Source of the DNA: Peribacillus loiseleuriae
GTDB lineage: Bacteria > Bacillota > Bacilli > Bacillales > DSM-1321
Assembly: GCF_001183985.1 (NCBI RefSeq)
Contig: NZ_LFZW01000001.1
Span: forward strand, 832,333-896,332
Length of the DNA: 64,000 nt
Direction: 5' to 3'
Shown: piece by piece, positions 35,296-44,379 of the stretch
How the letters are laid out: the number at the start of each line of letters is the position of its first letter
How positions within the stretch are numbered: the stretch's first letter is position 1
Position numbers and translations under genes: made by a program
Notes under the pieces: generated by a model
Databases searched by the model: none
What the model was told of the DNA's origin: nothing
What the model saw: only the letters and a program-made list of their open reading frames with translations

Positions 35296-35808
35296 AATTT
35301 TATATAAACGTTATTTTAGCATAATTATAAGAAGGATAGATAGTCAGTATTTTATGTGAAATTAATTTATTCTTGGCATTTTATTCATCATCAAATGAAA
35401 AGTCGAATTAGATAAGTGGTAATTGAAATAGGTGTTGATGAAGGTGAAGTTCAAAAAATGAATATAATCATCATTAAACACGCATTCTCCCCATTTTCAA
35501 GCTGAAGAAAAGACAAGTGAGGAGGAGTAAGTGAAATGGAGACGTAAAATTGTCGAGTTTCTTCTTTGATATTGTGGGTCTTTTCTTTCATACATCTAGG
35601 CTTTGTTATTGATTCCTCAAATGTACGATTTAGTGGACATGAGTGCTACCTCTACTCCCTAAAGTTAGTCAAATAGTGACGAGGGCTTCAGTATGCTATC
35701 GAAAAGTGATAAAATTGTACCTTGGAATCTAAGTTGTATAGGAAAGCAGCCTTACATGTTCGCACTTGTTTAATGATCTTGAAATGACTAGTAAAGATGG
35801 AGGATTAT
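35296..35808. other. Intergenic, possible broken small membrane ORF
   Basis: GAGGAGG at 35520-35526 precedes a GTG frame of only 12 codons (35531-35569). Another frame then reads a hydrophobic stretch SLILWVFSFIHLGFVIDSSN to about 35675. It could be a frameshifted small membrane protein but has no family match. The remainder is AT-rich and holds the yhdT-panF promoter. Confidence 0.35.
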
Positions 35809-36081
35809 ATGAAAGACAAACGATTTAAAATAGCCCATAAGGAAGCAAAAATAGGAGTCGCACTTGTTGTAATAAATTTTATTTTGTGGTTTGGTTTTGC
35901 TTACGGATTAGGTTCAGGTGACCCAGCCTCTTATAACTATGTGTTTGGCCTGCCAGAATGGTTTTTTTACAGCTGTGTCTTAAGTTTTATTGTGATGTTC
36001 ATCCTTGTTGTATTTAGTGTGAAATTCCTGTTCAAGGAAGTTTCGTTTGAAGAGGAAGAAGAAAGAGGGGATCACACATGA
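35809..36081 (+). CDS. YhdT family small membrane protein (DUF997)
   Basis: A 90-residue protein with two transmembrane helices (about 16-38 and 54-78). The N-terminal motif AHKEAKIGVALVVINFILWF and the FGLPEWFFYSC block match YhdT. The gene usually precedes panF and its product is thought to assist the symporter. ATG at 35809 follows TGGAGGATTAT. Its stop overlaps the panF start (ATGA), giving coupled translation. Confidence 0.9.
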   Translation: MKDKRFKIAHKEAKIGVALVVINFILWFGFAYGLGSGDPASYNYVFGLPEWFFYSCVLSFIVMFILVVFSVKFLFKEVSFEEEEERGDHT

Positions 36082-37535
36082 ACTGGCAAGTTATTATTCC
36101 TTTACTTTTATTCTTAGTCGTTATATTTTCTGTTGGTTTCTGGGCAAGTAGGTACGTTCGATCAACAGACTCCTTTCTCCAAGAATATTTTCTTGGCGAT
36201 AGACAGTTAGGTGGATTTGTATTAGCCATGACGATGATTGCTACATATGGAAGTGCTAGTAGTTTTATCGGTGGTCCAGGGGTGGCATATACGAAAGGGC
36301 TTGGATGGGTTCTTCTTTCCATGGCACAGCTTCCCGCAGGCTACTTTGTATTAATGGTTTTAGGAAAGAAATTTGCAATTATCGCACGTAAATACAAGGC
36401 GATTACTTTAATTGATTTTTTGAAGGAAAGGTATAAAAGTAAGGCCGTTGTCATCATATCGGCCATTAGTATCATCGTGTTTCTATTCTCTTCGATGGCC
36501 GCGCAATGGGTAGGGGGAGCAAGGCTGATTGAATCTTTGACAGGTTTGTCTTATACTACAGCATTGTTTATTTTTGCTGTTTCAGTTCTCGTGTATGTCA
36601 TAATTGGTGGCTTTAGAGCTGTCGCTTTAACCGAAACCGTTCAAGGGGTCGTCATGTTATTGGGTACGATTATTTTACTAGTCGCTACTATTATAGCTGG
36701 TGGTGGCATACCCAATATTATTCAAGAGCTTGTGGCGGAAAATCCAAACCTTGTCTCCCCTTATGGAGCGGAACGAGATTTAACACCTATTTATGTTTCT
36801 TCTTTCTGGATTTTAGTAGGAGTTGGGGTTATTGGTTTACCGCAAATCGCAGTGCGAGCGATGTCCTATAAAAATTCAAAGGGAATGCATCAAGCAATCA
36901 TCATCGGAACTTTTGTCATCGGAACAATTATGCTTGGGATGCATGTAATCGGCGTTTTTGCAAGAGCGATTCTACCGGGCATTGAAATTGGCGATAAAGT
37001 CATGCCGACGCTCACGCTAGATGTTTTACCGCCATTTTTAGCAGGCCTCGTACTCGCTGCACCAATGGCCGCCATCATGTCTACCGTGAACTCGCTATTA
37101 ATTTTGATTAGTTCAGCGATTGTAAAGGACCTTTATTTAAACTATCTAAACCCAAAAGCTACCGAAAATCAGGTGAAACGAGCGAGCTTTTGGGTTACGA
37201 CACTAATAGGGGTTTCCGTGATCCTCTTTGCCTTAAGCCCACCAGATTTGCTCATTTGGTTAAATCTATTCTCATTCGGTGGGTTAGAATCAGTCTTTAT
37301 TTGGCCGATTGTCTTTGGGCTTTATTGGAGTAAAGGAAATAAATATGGAGCCATTTCATCGATGATTGTCGGGATGGGATCCTATATTTTATTTGACCGA
37401 CTCAATCCAAACGCTTTAGGCATGCACACCGTTGTTTTACCTGTTTTTTTATCACTCATTGCTTATGTAATTATTAGTAAGATGACAGATAAATACGTAC
37501 TTTCATCAAATCTGCATTTAGAATCAAATGGATGA
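36078..37535 (+). CDS. panF: Sodium/pantothenate symporter
   Basis: A sodium:solute symporter family protein (485 aa, about 13 helices) that imports pantothenate for coenzyme A synthesis. Typical SSS-family features are FLGDRQLGGFVLAMTMIATY near the N-terminus, GGFRAVALTETVQGVVML in the middle and APMAAIMSTVNSLLILISSA at the sodium site. Linkage to yhdT identifies it as the PanF branch. A terminator follows at 37560. Confidence 0.93.
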   Translation: MNWQVIIPLLLFLVVIFSVGFWASRYVRSTDSFLQEYFLGDRQLGGFVLAMTMIATYGSASSFIGGPGVAYTKGLGWVLLSMAQLPAGYFVLMVLGKKFAIIARKYKAITLIDFLKERYKSKAVVIISAISIIVFLFSSMAAQWVGGARLIESLTGLSYTTALFIFAVSVLVYVIIGGFRAVALTETVQGVVMLLGTIILLVATIIAGGGIPNIIQELVAENPNLVSPYGAERDLTPIYVSSFWILVGVGVIGLPQIAVRAMSYKNSKGMHQAIIIGTFVIGTIMLGMHVIGVFARAILPGIEIGDKVMPTLTLDVLPPFLAGLVLAAPMAAIMSTVNSLLILISSAIVKDLYLNYLNPKATENQVKRASFWVTTLIGVSVILFALSPPDLLIWLNLFSFGGLESVFIWPIVFGLYWSKGNKYGAISSMIVGMGSYILFDRLNPNALGMHTVVLPVFLSLIAYVIISKMTDKYVLSSNLHLESNG

Positions 37536-37559
37536 GCAACTGATATCTGTACAGAATAG

Positions 37560-37612
37560 GAAAAAGCGTCGTGCATCATCTGTATTATCGATGGTGCATG
37601 GCGCTTTTTTAT
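37560..37612. terminator. Bidirectional terminator
   Basis: AAAAAGCGTCGTGCATCAT pairs with ATGGTGCATGGCGCTTTTTT between panF and the convergent acyltransferase gene. Confidence 0.85.
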
Positions 37613-37668
37613 TAACTAAAGGAAACTGCCTTATTCATTCAAATCCCCGCAATTCTTCGCTAAAAGAT

Positions 37669-38328
37669 TCAGCTGATCATGAATCTTTTGATAGACAATT
37701 TTTCGTTCTTTGTTAAAATCTTCGCCATCCCTGAAATAAATGGAGGGATCAGCGATAATTTTTTTTTACTTTTACTGGCATATAAAGGGACAAAACATAC
37801 ATGTTGACCTGTGATTTTATAATAGTATTTTTCTAAGTAAAGAAAACCTTCATACATTGCGTTCGTACGTGAAGACGTATCACTGTAATCTATATCTGGA
37901 AAAATGACGATGTCTTCTCCGTTTTGTAAGGCAGCAACACTCTGGTTAAATGTTTGCATGATTTGTCTAGAACCTCTATATACAGGGATCCCTTTTCCTG
38001 AATGTACAAGCTTTGTAATGAGATAGGATAGCGGCAACGCACAGATTTTAGCAAGATGTTTATTCATCCCAATTCTTTTTGTAAACGTGTATTTCGCATA
38101 TTGCTTATAACAGGCTGTTTGATTAAGAAAAACATGTAGAATCCAAGCATGTAAACTTTTTGGGAACCAAAGCATAATGACAAATGGACCAAATGTATTT
38201 TGATGGTGGGAAATATATGCGACAGGACCGCTTATTTGATTTGGGATTTGAATATGGTATGTAGGAGACATCTTTCTGATGATAAATTGGACAAATCGAA
38301 AAAATGTCCCGTAAAAGTTACCTTTCAT
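37669..38328 (-). CDS. Lysophospholipid acyltransferase (LPLAT) family protein
   Basis: A 1-acyl-glycerol-phosphate-acyltransferase-like protein of 219 aa. The first motif reads SHHQNTFGP where PlsC has HxxxxD, so the catalytic His is present but the Asp is replaced. The later blocks GKGIPVYRGSR and GEDIVIFPDIDYS follow the family order. The ATG at 38328 overlaps the glycosyltransferase stop by 11 bases, so the two are co-translated. The pairing suggests modification of a polyprenyl- or glycerolipid-linked glycan, which is inference. Confidence 0.8.
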   Translation of the reverse strand: MKGNFYGTFFRFVQFIIRKMSPTYHIQIPNQISGPVAYISHHQNTFGPFVIMLWFPKSLHAWILHVFLNQTACYKQYAKYTFTKRIGMNKHLAKICALPLSYLITKLVHSGKGIPVYRGSRQIMQTFNQSVAALQNGEDIVIFPDIDYSDTSSRTNAMYEGFLYLEKYYYKITGQHVCFVPLYASKSKKKLSLIPPFISGMAKILTKNEKLSIKRFMIS

Positions 38329-39376
38329 TATGTTCACCGATGACCTGCCTTTTGGTATTATTATCATTTTTAAACACCCAATAAAGTTGAATTTGATGGC
38401 TGATGCTCCCTAATAAAAGGACGATGCAAATTTTTGCGAGAATTACATTCATACCCATATAGATCGTTGCCGAAGCTACCAGCACGTAGGAAGCTAACAT
38501 AATTCCGATACATAATAGATAATATTTGAAAATCGAATGGGTTAGTTTGTTCTGACTGCTAAAAACAAATGTCCGATTCATATAGAAATTGCTTGAAGAA
38601 GAAAGGACACGGGAAACAAATATGGCAAAAAAAATGCGAACTTCAAGCGGTAATCCGACTAATAGCACATTGTTTAGCAAAATAAAACTGCTGATATCAA
38701 TAACACCCGACAGTATTGTTGAATAAAAATAACGGAGAAATCCAGAGAGAAGTTTTGTAAATATCTTGATGGAATCGAATACAGAATGATAATGCGAACT
38801 GGCATTATTATCAAAGTATAATGTCTGTATCGATATCTCATTAAATGGGATATTCTTTTTGTTTGCATAGATTAACATATTGATTTCATATTCGTAGCGT
38901 TCTCCTTTAAGTTCCAAAATCCTAGGGAGTTCTATAGTTGGAATGCCTCTTAACCCGGTTTGGGTGTCTTTTAATTTAGAACCATATAAAAATTGAAAGA
39001 AAAAACTTGTGATCCTGTTACCAAGTAAACTTCGGAATGGTACATCGGCTTCGCTAAAATCCCGAACACCTAGAGTGATATCGTTTTCATTGTTTTCTAG
39101 TGCGCGAGCGATTATACACACATCATCTACGGCGTGCTGCCCGTCAGCATCAGCTGTTACCACACCTTTTAAATGTTGATATGTTTTAAGAAAATATTCA
39201 AAAGCAGTCTTTAATGCTCTACCTTTCCCTTTATTAATATCATGCGTTAAGACCGTACAATGTTCAATCACGCTTAATTCAGTGAAAATATACGTTAAAT
39301 CTTCTTTACTACCATCATTTATAACAATAATTTCGGCTGCCCCTTCTGCTAATAATCTGTGGACATAATCAACCAA
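38318..39376 (-). CDS. Glycosyltransferase family 2-GtrA fusion, frameshifted near the start
   Basis: The N-terminal GT2 domain (about 1-210) is of the dolichol-phosphate-mannose-synthase type: IIVINDGSKED, VTADADGQH for nucleotide and metal binding, and DTQTGLRGI. The C-terminal GtrA domain (about 215-335) has four helices, with FYMNRTFVF typical. The intact frame begins only at TTG 39376, inside the first strand. The missing start is present in another frame: AAAGGAG, ATG at 39419, then MNNCAIIIPVLN, the expected GT2 opening. A single indel around 39377-39386 therefore breaks the gene or is a sequencing error. It is in an operon with the acyltransferase. Confidence 0.85.
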   Translation of the reverse strand: MVDYVHRLLAEGAAEIIVINDGSKEDLTYIFTELSVIEHCTVLTHDINKGKGRALKTAFEYFLKTYQHLKGVVTADADGQHAVDDVCIIARALENNENDITLGVRDFSEADVPFRSLLGNRITSFFFQFLYGSKLKDTQTGLRGIPTIELPRILELKGERYEYEINMLIYANKKNIPFNEISIQTLYFDNNASSHYHSVFDSIKIFTKLLSGFLRYFYSTILSGVIDISSFILLNNVLLVGLPLEVRIFFAIFVSRVLSSSSNFYMNRTFVFSSQNKLTHSIFKYYLLCIGIMLASYVLVASATIYMGMNVILAKICIVLLLGSISHQIQLYWVFKNDNNTKRQVIGEHNER

Positions 39377-39419
39377 ACTGATTGTTAAGGACAGGAATTA
39401 TTATGGCACAATTGTTCAT

Positions 39420-39834
39420 AATAATAATCTCCTTTAAGTGATATCTCACACCTTACATAAATATTCAGCTTCTTATAGAGGAAGGTTCTAATAATTGTAA
39501 AAGGTAGTGGAAAAAAGCCCAAGGAGTAAATGGGTGCAAAGTGCTATGTGGATATAATATTTAAACTTTTTTAACTACTTTTCTTATATATTTTTCTATA
39601 TTAAAATATGACTCGGCATCATGGTTTATGTTTACTAATGGGTTTATCTCCGGTGTTACTTTGCAAAAATAGTGGTAACCGAGATTTCGTTAAATTATGC
39701 TTGGTATTTAAACTGTTTCAAGTGGAAGGGGATTAGTGGATAATTCTCAGATTGGCTGTTGTGCGAAGAGAAGGGGCTACTAACTGTGGATCAGGGGTTA
39801 GTCACCCCCACCTACTCGATCTAGTCACGATATA
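39420..39834. other. Intergenic, no gene seen
   Basis: Contains the ribosome site and promoter region of the leftward glycosyltransferase gene. A short hairpin GGGGTTAGTCACCCC (39792-39806) lies just downstream of the IclR gene stop. Nothing else is recognised. Confidence 0.45.
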
Positions 39835-40596
39835 TCAATCTCGATACCCTAAATGACGGGAAATATTTATTGATGTATCCCGTGCTTTTTTAACTAGCTC
39901 GTCATTCACTCGTTCCATAGTAATGCGGTTACTTGGACCGGAAATACTGAAGCTTGCGATTACTTTACCTTGAAAGTCCCATATCGGTACGGCAATGCAA
40001 CGGATGTCTTCTTCATTTTCGATATTGTCCAAAGCATAACCTTGTTTTTTCACAGTTTCAACTTCTTCTTTTAGCCCTTCTTTTGTTGTAATGGTCTTAG
40101 CTGTTTTAGATATAAAGTCAATCTTTGAAACGACTTCTTCGTACTCAGCCTCACTCATGCCGGATAGTAAAATTTTACCTACACCAGTACAGTACATCGG
40201 TGCTTTGCTACCAATTCGAGAGTACATTCGAATCGTTTGATTACTTTCAATTTTGTCAACATACATGACTTTACCCTTATCTTCTATACACAGATGGATT
40301 GTCTCATTTACATCTTCAGACAGCCTTTCAAGAAATGGTCTGGCAATTTGAATAACCGTTACATTACTTAAAATATTACGTGACAAATAGATGAGTTGGT
40401 AACCAAGCTTGTATTTTTCTGTCTCGCCATCTTTAACGACGTAGTTCATATTCAAAAGTGTAGATAGAAGCCTGTGAGTTGTGCTTTTAGATAGACCCAC
40501 TTGATCTGATAAGCGGGTGATCTGGATCCCATCCGGATAATCTGACAAAACATTTAATAGAGTGAGTGCACGTTCTAATGATTGAACATTTGACAT
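39835..40596 (-). CDS. IclR family transcriptional regulator (probable KDG regulator)
   Basis: An N-terminal winged helix (SLERALTLLNVLSDYPDGIQ, then ITRLSDQVGLSKSTTHRLLS; residues 5-65) is followed by the IclR effector domain, including GVGKILLSGM and IRCIAVPIWD. At 253 aa the length is normal. It is divergent from kdgK-eda, a common arrangement for the IclR regulator of 2-keto-3-deoxygluconate use. The operator candidate at 40928-40952 fits this. GAGGAGAATT precedes the ATG. The ligand is inferred from context. Confidence 0.9.
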   Translation of the reverse strand: MSNVQSLERALTLLNVLSDYPDGIQITRLSDQVGLSKSTTHRLLSTLLNMNYVVKDGETEKYKLGYQLIYLSRNILSNVTVIQIARPFLERLSEDVNETIHLCIEDKGKVMYVDKIESNQTIRMYSRIGSKAPMYCTGVGKILLSGMSEAEYEEVVSKIDFISKTAKTITTKEGLKEEVETVKKQGYALDNIENEEDIRCIAVPIWDFQGKVIASFSISGPSNRITMERVNDELVKKARDTSINISRHLGYRD

Positions 40597-40891
40597 AATT
40601 CTCCTCCTTCTCCTGAATGATAATAAAAGTATACTTTATAAAAGGCTATGTTAAACAAGATTGTTGATAAAAAGCTTTTGGGGACATCCTCGCCAAGAGC
40701 TAAAATGAGAGCCTTAATCAACATTGCCTTACCAAAAGAGGTACTCGTAAAAATTTCATTGGAAATTTTGAAATGCTGTTCCGTGTAATCATATTAGAAT
40801 TAACTTGCTTTGTAAATACAGGGGATTCAAGGGGACAAAGTAGCTGTGAAGATACTGGAAAATAACTTTTTCAACAATAATAATCTTTCTG

Positions 40892-40956
40892 TTGAAAAAA
40901 TTCAGAAACTAGATATAATTAATTTATGGAATGTTGTTCCGTTATGTGGAACGGTT
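40892..40956 (+). promoter_or_regulatory. kdgK promoter with overlapping palindromic operator
   Basis: TTGAAA (40892) and TATAAT (40914) are 16 bases apart. Just downstream, GGAATGTTGTTCC (40928-40940) and GTTCCGTTATGTGGAAC (40936-40952) form two overlapping palindromes with GGAAC/GTTCC half-sites, typical of IclR-type operators. Binding there would block transcription. Confidence 0.65.
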
Positions 40957-41070
40957 GAGGAAGATCTTTTTTTGAAATGCATTTTTTGAAAGCGGATTCA
41001 ATGATTATTAAAAAGGCTATGAATCTAAAATACTTATCTAATTTCAAACCTTGAGAGGATGGAGAACGTT

Positions 41071-42018
41071 ATGGATATTATTACAATTGGGGATGGCATG
41101 ATAACGTTTGATCCCCAGACAAAAGGCCCGCTTCGTTTTGTGCATCAATTTGAACGAAAAATTGGTGGAGCGGAATTAAATGTCATTTTAGGATGTGCTA
41201 GGTTGGGTTTAAAATCCGGGTGGATCAGTCGGCTAGGAAAAGACGAATTCGGCCGGCATATTATAAACACTATGCGCGGAGAAGGTATTGACGTTTCGGA
41301 AGTGAAAATGGTCGAAGGTTATGCAACTTCACTGAACTTTAAAGAGGTTCAGGAATCAGGTTCTGGTCGCACTTTCTACTACCGTACCAAATCACCAACG
41401 GAAACATTAACACAAGAATTATTACCGGAAGAGTATATTCGTCAGGCAAAAATATTACATGTAACGGGTGTATTCCCTGCTATTCAAGAGAACAATCGTG
41501 CTGTCATTTTACGAGCACTGCAAATCGCAAAAAAACATGGTGTGAAAGTTTCGCTAGATCCAAATATCCGGTTACGACTTTGGTCGAAAGAACAGGCGCG
41601 AAGCACAATACTATCCTATTTACCGTATGTTGACTATTTGCTTGTTGGTCGAGATGAGTTAGAACTGATCTTTGAAACTTCCAATGATCTGGAGTTAATT
41701 GAAGCAATGAGCCTCTATACATTTGAGCAAGTAATTGTGAAAGATGGGGCGAGTGGATGCTATTCACTTATCAACGGTGCTTGGGTACATACACCAGGAA
41801 TGCACGTTGCTAAGGTGGTTGATACTGTTGGCGCGGGAGATGGGTTTGATTCAGGCTTTTTATTCGGCACTATTCGAGGATGGCCCATTCAAAAAACTCT
41901 TGAGTTTGCCAATGCGATAGGTGCAATGGTTGTTCAAGTTCAAGGTGACAATGAGGGGCTTCCATATTTAGAAGAGGTAGAAGTCTTTTTAGGGAAACGG
42001 GAAATGATTGAGCGGTAA
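41071..42018 (+). CDS. kdgK: 2-keto-3-deoxygluconate kinase
   Basis: A PfkB-family sugar kinase of 315 aa that phosphorylates KDG to KDPG. Family marks are the N-terminal GDGMITFDPQTKGPLRFV, the sugar-binding GGAELNVILGCARLGLKSGW and the C-terminal catalytic DTVGAGDGFDSGF with the base Asp. ATG at 41071 is preferred because GGAG lies 7 bases upstream; ATG at 41059 would have almost no spacing. Eda follows, so pectin- or uronate-derived KDG flows through both enzymes to pyruvate and glyceraldehyde-3-phosphate. Confidence 0.92.
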   Translation: MDIITIGDGMITFDPQTKGPLRFVHQFERKIGGAELNVILGCARLGLKSGWISRLGKDEFGRHIINTMRGEGIDVSEVKMVEGYATSLNFKEVQESGSGRTFYYRTKSPTETLTQELLPEEYIRQAKILHVTGVFPAIQENNRAVILRALQIAKKHGVKVSLDPNIRLRLWSKEQARSTILSYLPYVDYLLVGRDELELIFETSNDLELIEAMSLYTFEQVIVKDGASGCYSLINGAWVHTPGMHVAKVVDTVGAGDGFDSGFLFGTIRGWPIQKTLEFANAIGAMVVQVQGDNEGLPYLEEVEVFLGKREMIER

Positions 42019-42102
42019 GTGATAGTTGAACGTTTAATAAAGATTGGATGAAAACGAAACAACTTGCTCACTGAAAAAAGTTTTGAAAGGAATGGATGAA
42101 TC

Positions 42103-42759
42103 ATGATAATAGACAAACTTAAGCAAATCCCAGTTATACCGGTCTTACGAAAAATACCGTATGAGAAAAGTTCAGCCATTGTGCAAGCATTATTATCTGG
42201 AGGTATAAAGGTTGTAGAAATTACAATGGAAACGGAACATGCCGAAGATATGATCCGTGAATCGGTTTCATCATTCGGTGATCAAATGATCGTCGGAGCG
42301 GGCACTGTACTAGATATCGAAGACTGCAAGCGTGCCATTGATGCAGGAGCACAATTTCTAGTCGCACCGGTCCTAGATGAAGACGTAATTCGTTATTCAT
42401 CTGAACGAGGAGTTCCCACCATTCCTGGTGTATTTACTCCAAGTGAAATGCTTCGTGCGTTTAAACTAGGGGCCCCGATGGTTAAGTTATTTCCTGCTTC
42501 CGTTCTTGGACCAAACTTTATTAAAGATGTCAAAGGGCCGCTAAGTCATATTCCTATCATGTGCACAGGTGGAATAACAATGGATACTGCAAAACATTAT
42601 TTGGATGCAGGTGCAACAGCAGTCGGTGCCGGAAGCGCTTTACTACGGAAGGATTTGATTGCAGAAAGTAATTGGGGAGGTCTTACGGAGGAAGCGTTAA
42701 GGTGGATGGAATCGATTAAAGCGATGAACAGTAGCACCAGCTCCATGATGAGGCTATAA
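42103..42759 (+). CDS. eda: KDPG/KHG aldolase
   Basis: A class I aldolase (218 aa) splitting 2-keto-3-deoxy-6-phosphogluconate into pyruvate and glyceraldehyde-3-phosphate. It has the catalytic Glu39 (KVVEITM), Schiff-base Lys128 (GAPMVKLFPAS) and the phosphate loop CTGGI. PVIPVLRKIPYEKS near the N-terminus carries the substrate Arg. It lies 84 bases after kdgK, with GAAAGGA before the ATG, presumably in the same transcript. Confidence 0.95.
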   Translation: MIIDKLKQIPVIPVLRKIPYEKSSAIVQALLSGGIKVVEITMETEHAEDMIRESVSSFGDQMIVGAGTVLDIEDCKRAIDAGAQFLVAPVLDEDVIRYSSERGVPTIPGVFTPSEMLRAFKLGAPMVKLFPASVLGPNFIKDVKGPLSHIPIMCTGGITMDTAKHYLDAGATAVGAGSALLRKDLIAESNWGGLTEEALRWMESIKAMNSSTSSMMRL

Positions 42760-42803
42760 CAAGGAAAAGAAATATGAACCGCTGAATAGAGAGGGGGATC
42801 ATT

Positions 42804-43130
42804 ATGTAAGCAGGTTTATATAGATCTGAAAAAAACGTACAGGTTGGTGAATTAGCGAAACCTATCCATAAGGAAAATGAAGCCCTTATTAAAGTAGCTT
42901 ATGCTGGGATTTGTGCAACCGATATGATGATTTATTCAGGTAAACGTCCGCGTGCAAAAGCACCACACACAATGGGGCATGAATTTAGTGGAGTTATCGA
43001 AGAGATAAATGGGGAATCACAGTGTAGTTAAGGGGATCGCGTTTGTTATAGAACCTACAATCAGCTGTGGCAAGTATGAGGCTTGTTTATCAGGTAACTC
43101 TCATGTCTGTAAAACGTTAAGAGTAATTAT
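42804..43130 (+). pseudogene. Zinc-dependent alcohol dehydrogenase, decayed fragment
   Basis: GAGAGGGGGATC and ATG at 42804 are followed at once by TAA. After that stop the frame reads AGLYRSEKNVQVGELAKPIH, VAYAGICATDMMIYSGKRP and TMGHEFSGVIEEINGE, the N-terminal half of a medium-chain dehydrogenase with its catalytic zinc Cys (GICATD) and His-Glu (GHE). Two frame changes later come the structural zinc cysteines, IEPTISCGKYEACLSGNSHV and CK. The cofactor domain is absent. It lies third in the kdg operon, where it may once have oxidised a related sugar acid or polyol. Confidence 0.8.
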
Positions 43131-43288
43131 TAGTAGTAGATAGCGGTTGGATGGGAAGATAAGCTGAGTCGTCTTTTGATTCTGATAATTCTATCTATAG
43201 TATATTTGCAAAAAGGAAGTAATAACTGTCCCTGCTAAATTGAATACTAGAAAGAGGATTATAGTATTCAATATGATATTAGATTTAT

Positions 43289-43327
43289 ACATCAGAAAGA
43301 TACACAGTTATGTATCTTTCTGATTAA
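43289..43327. terminator. Terminator at the end of the RpiR gene
   Basis: ATCAGAAAGATAC pairs with GTATCTTTCTGAT. It overlaps the stop of the leftward regulator gene. Confidence 0.7.
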
Positions 43328-44166
43328 TAATTATCGTATAACGCCTTTAATGTTTTTTCTCGAAAGTGAATTCTATTTTTATAATCCTTTGCGATAAGTT
43401 CGGTATAGATTAAATCAAATAGCAAAAAGAGTGGCAAGGATGGCGAAATATTCTGTCCCATATGCATATTGCTTTTATTCATGGCGAGTAGAGTTAGGTC
43501 AGCTAGCTGTGATAGCTCAGAGTCGTTTTCACCGGTGAAAACTAAAATGGAGGCCCCTTGTTCCTTCGCAATACTTATTGCCCGAATGACTTCTTTCGTC
43601 CTGCCAGTGACAGATATTCCAATCACAACACTTTGGTGTGTGCTTAGTGCTGCGTCCATCACGGCTTGATGTGGATCGGTAATGGTTTCAACATTTAATC
43701 CGATTCGAAAAAACTTTGATTTAAATTCCTGGGCAGCTACACCTGAGTTACCGATGCCATAAACATGGATTTTACTTGCGTGAGTAAGTAGGGAGACGGC
43801 TTGTTGAATGTCAGGATATGTGACTTTTCTAAAGGTATTTTCAATAATATCCAGGTGATTTTGATATAGTTGGGCAAAATAGTCCATTTGTTTAATAGTA
43901 GTCGTAGTGCTTGGTTTATCTCTGAGGTCCACATATCTTTTTAGTTCATGCTTAAACTCATTGAATCCCGAAAAAGATAATTTTTGACAAAAACGAGTAA
44001 TAGTTGCTGGTGAAATATGCATTTTCTTTGCAATTTGACTACTAGTTAATTGACTGGTTTCATCAGGGTGTTTAATGATATATTGAGCAAGTTCTACTTC
44101 TGTGCTTGTGAATTTGTCCATACTGCACTCAATTCCATGCAAGAGGTTTTCACCTAAATACTCCAT
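43324..44166 (-). CDS. MurR/RpiR family transcriptional regulator
   Basis: A 280-residue regulator with an N-terminal HTH_6 domain (TSSQIAKKMHISPATITRFC, about 40-62) and a C-terminal SIS sugar-phosphate-binding domain (about 120-250; KIHVYGIGNSGVAAQEFKSK, then VVIGISVTGRT). ATG at 44166 has AGGTGA 5 bases ahead; an upstream GTG is less likely. It lies downstream of and co-directional with the PTS-nanE operon, so its likely ligand is an amino-sugar phosphate such as ManNAc-6-P or GlcNAc-6-P. That is inference. Confidence 0.9.
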   Translation of the reverse strand: MEYLGENLLHGIECSMDKFTSTEVELAQYIIKHPDETSQLTSSQIAKKMHISPATITRFCQKLSFSGFNEFKHELKRYVDLRDKPSTTTTIKQMDYFAQLYQNHLDIIENTFRKVTYPDIQQAVSLLTHASKIHVYGIGNSGVAAQEFKSKFFRIGLNVETITDPHQAVMDAALSTHQSVVIGISVTGRTKEVIRAISIAKEQGASILVFTGENDSELSQLADLTLLAMNKSNMHMGQNISPSLPLFLLFDLIYTELIAKDYKNRIHFREKTLKALYDNY

Positions 44167-44261
44167 GTTGTTCACCTATCTGTGTGGGATTTTTACTGCT
44201 ATTTTTTATATTATAGGATACCCATTCCGCTTGTCCAATTTACATGAGTGTTCCGATCCAT

Positions 44262-44303
44262 AATAAAAATGACTCAAAGCAATCAGCCGAGTCATTTTTA
44301 TTA
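44262..44303. terminator. Terminator after nanE
   Basis: AATAAAAATGACTC pairs with GAGTCATTTTTATT between nanE and the regulator gene. Confidence 0.8.
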
Positions 44304-44379
44304 TCTATTAGACTTTGTAAAAATCGTTTGATTAATAAATATTATTTAACAGAAGTCGAAATTTAATCTGAACAAACGA

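Noticed and set aside
35531-35675. Possible small membrane protein after GAGGAGG
   Set aside because: The frame from the GTG has only 12 codons and the hydrophobic continuation is in another frame with an upstream stop. Not enough for a gene or pseudogene call.
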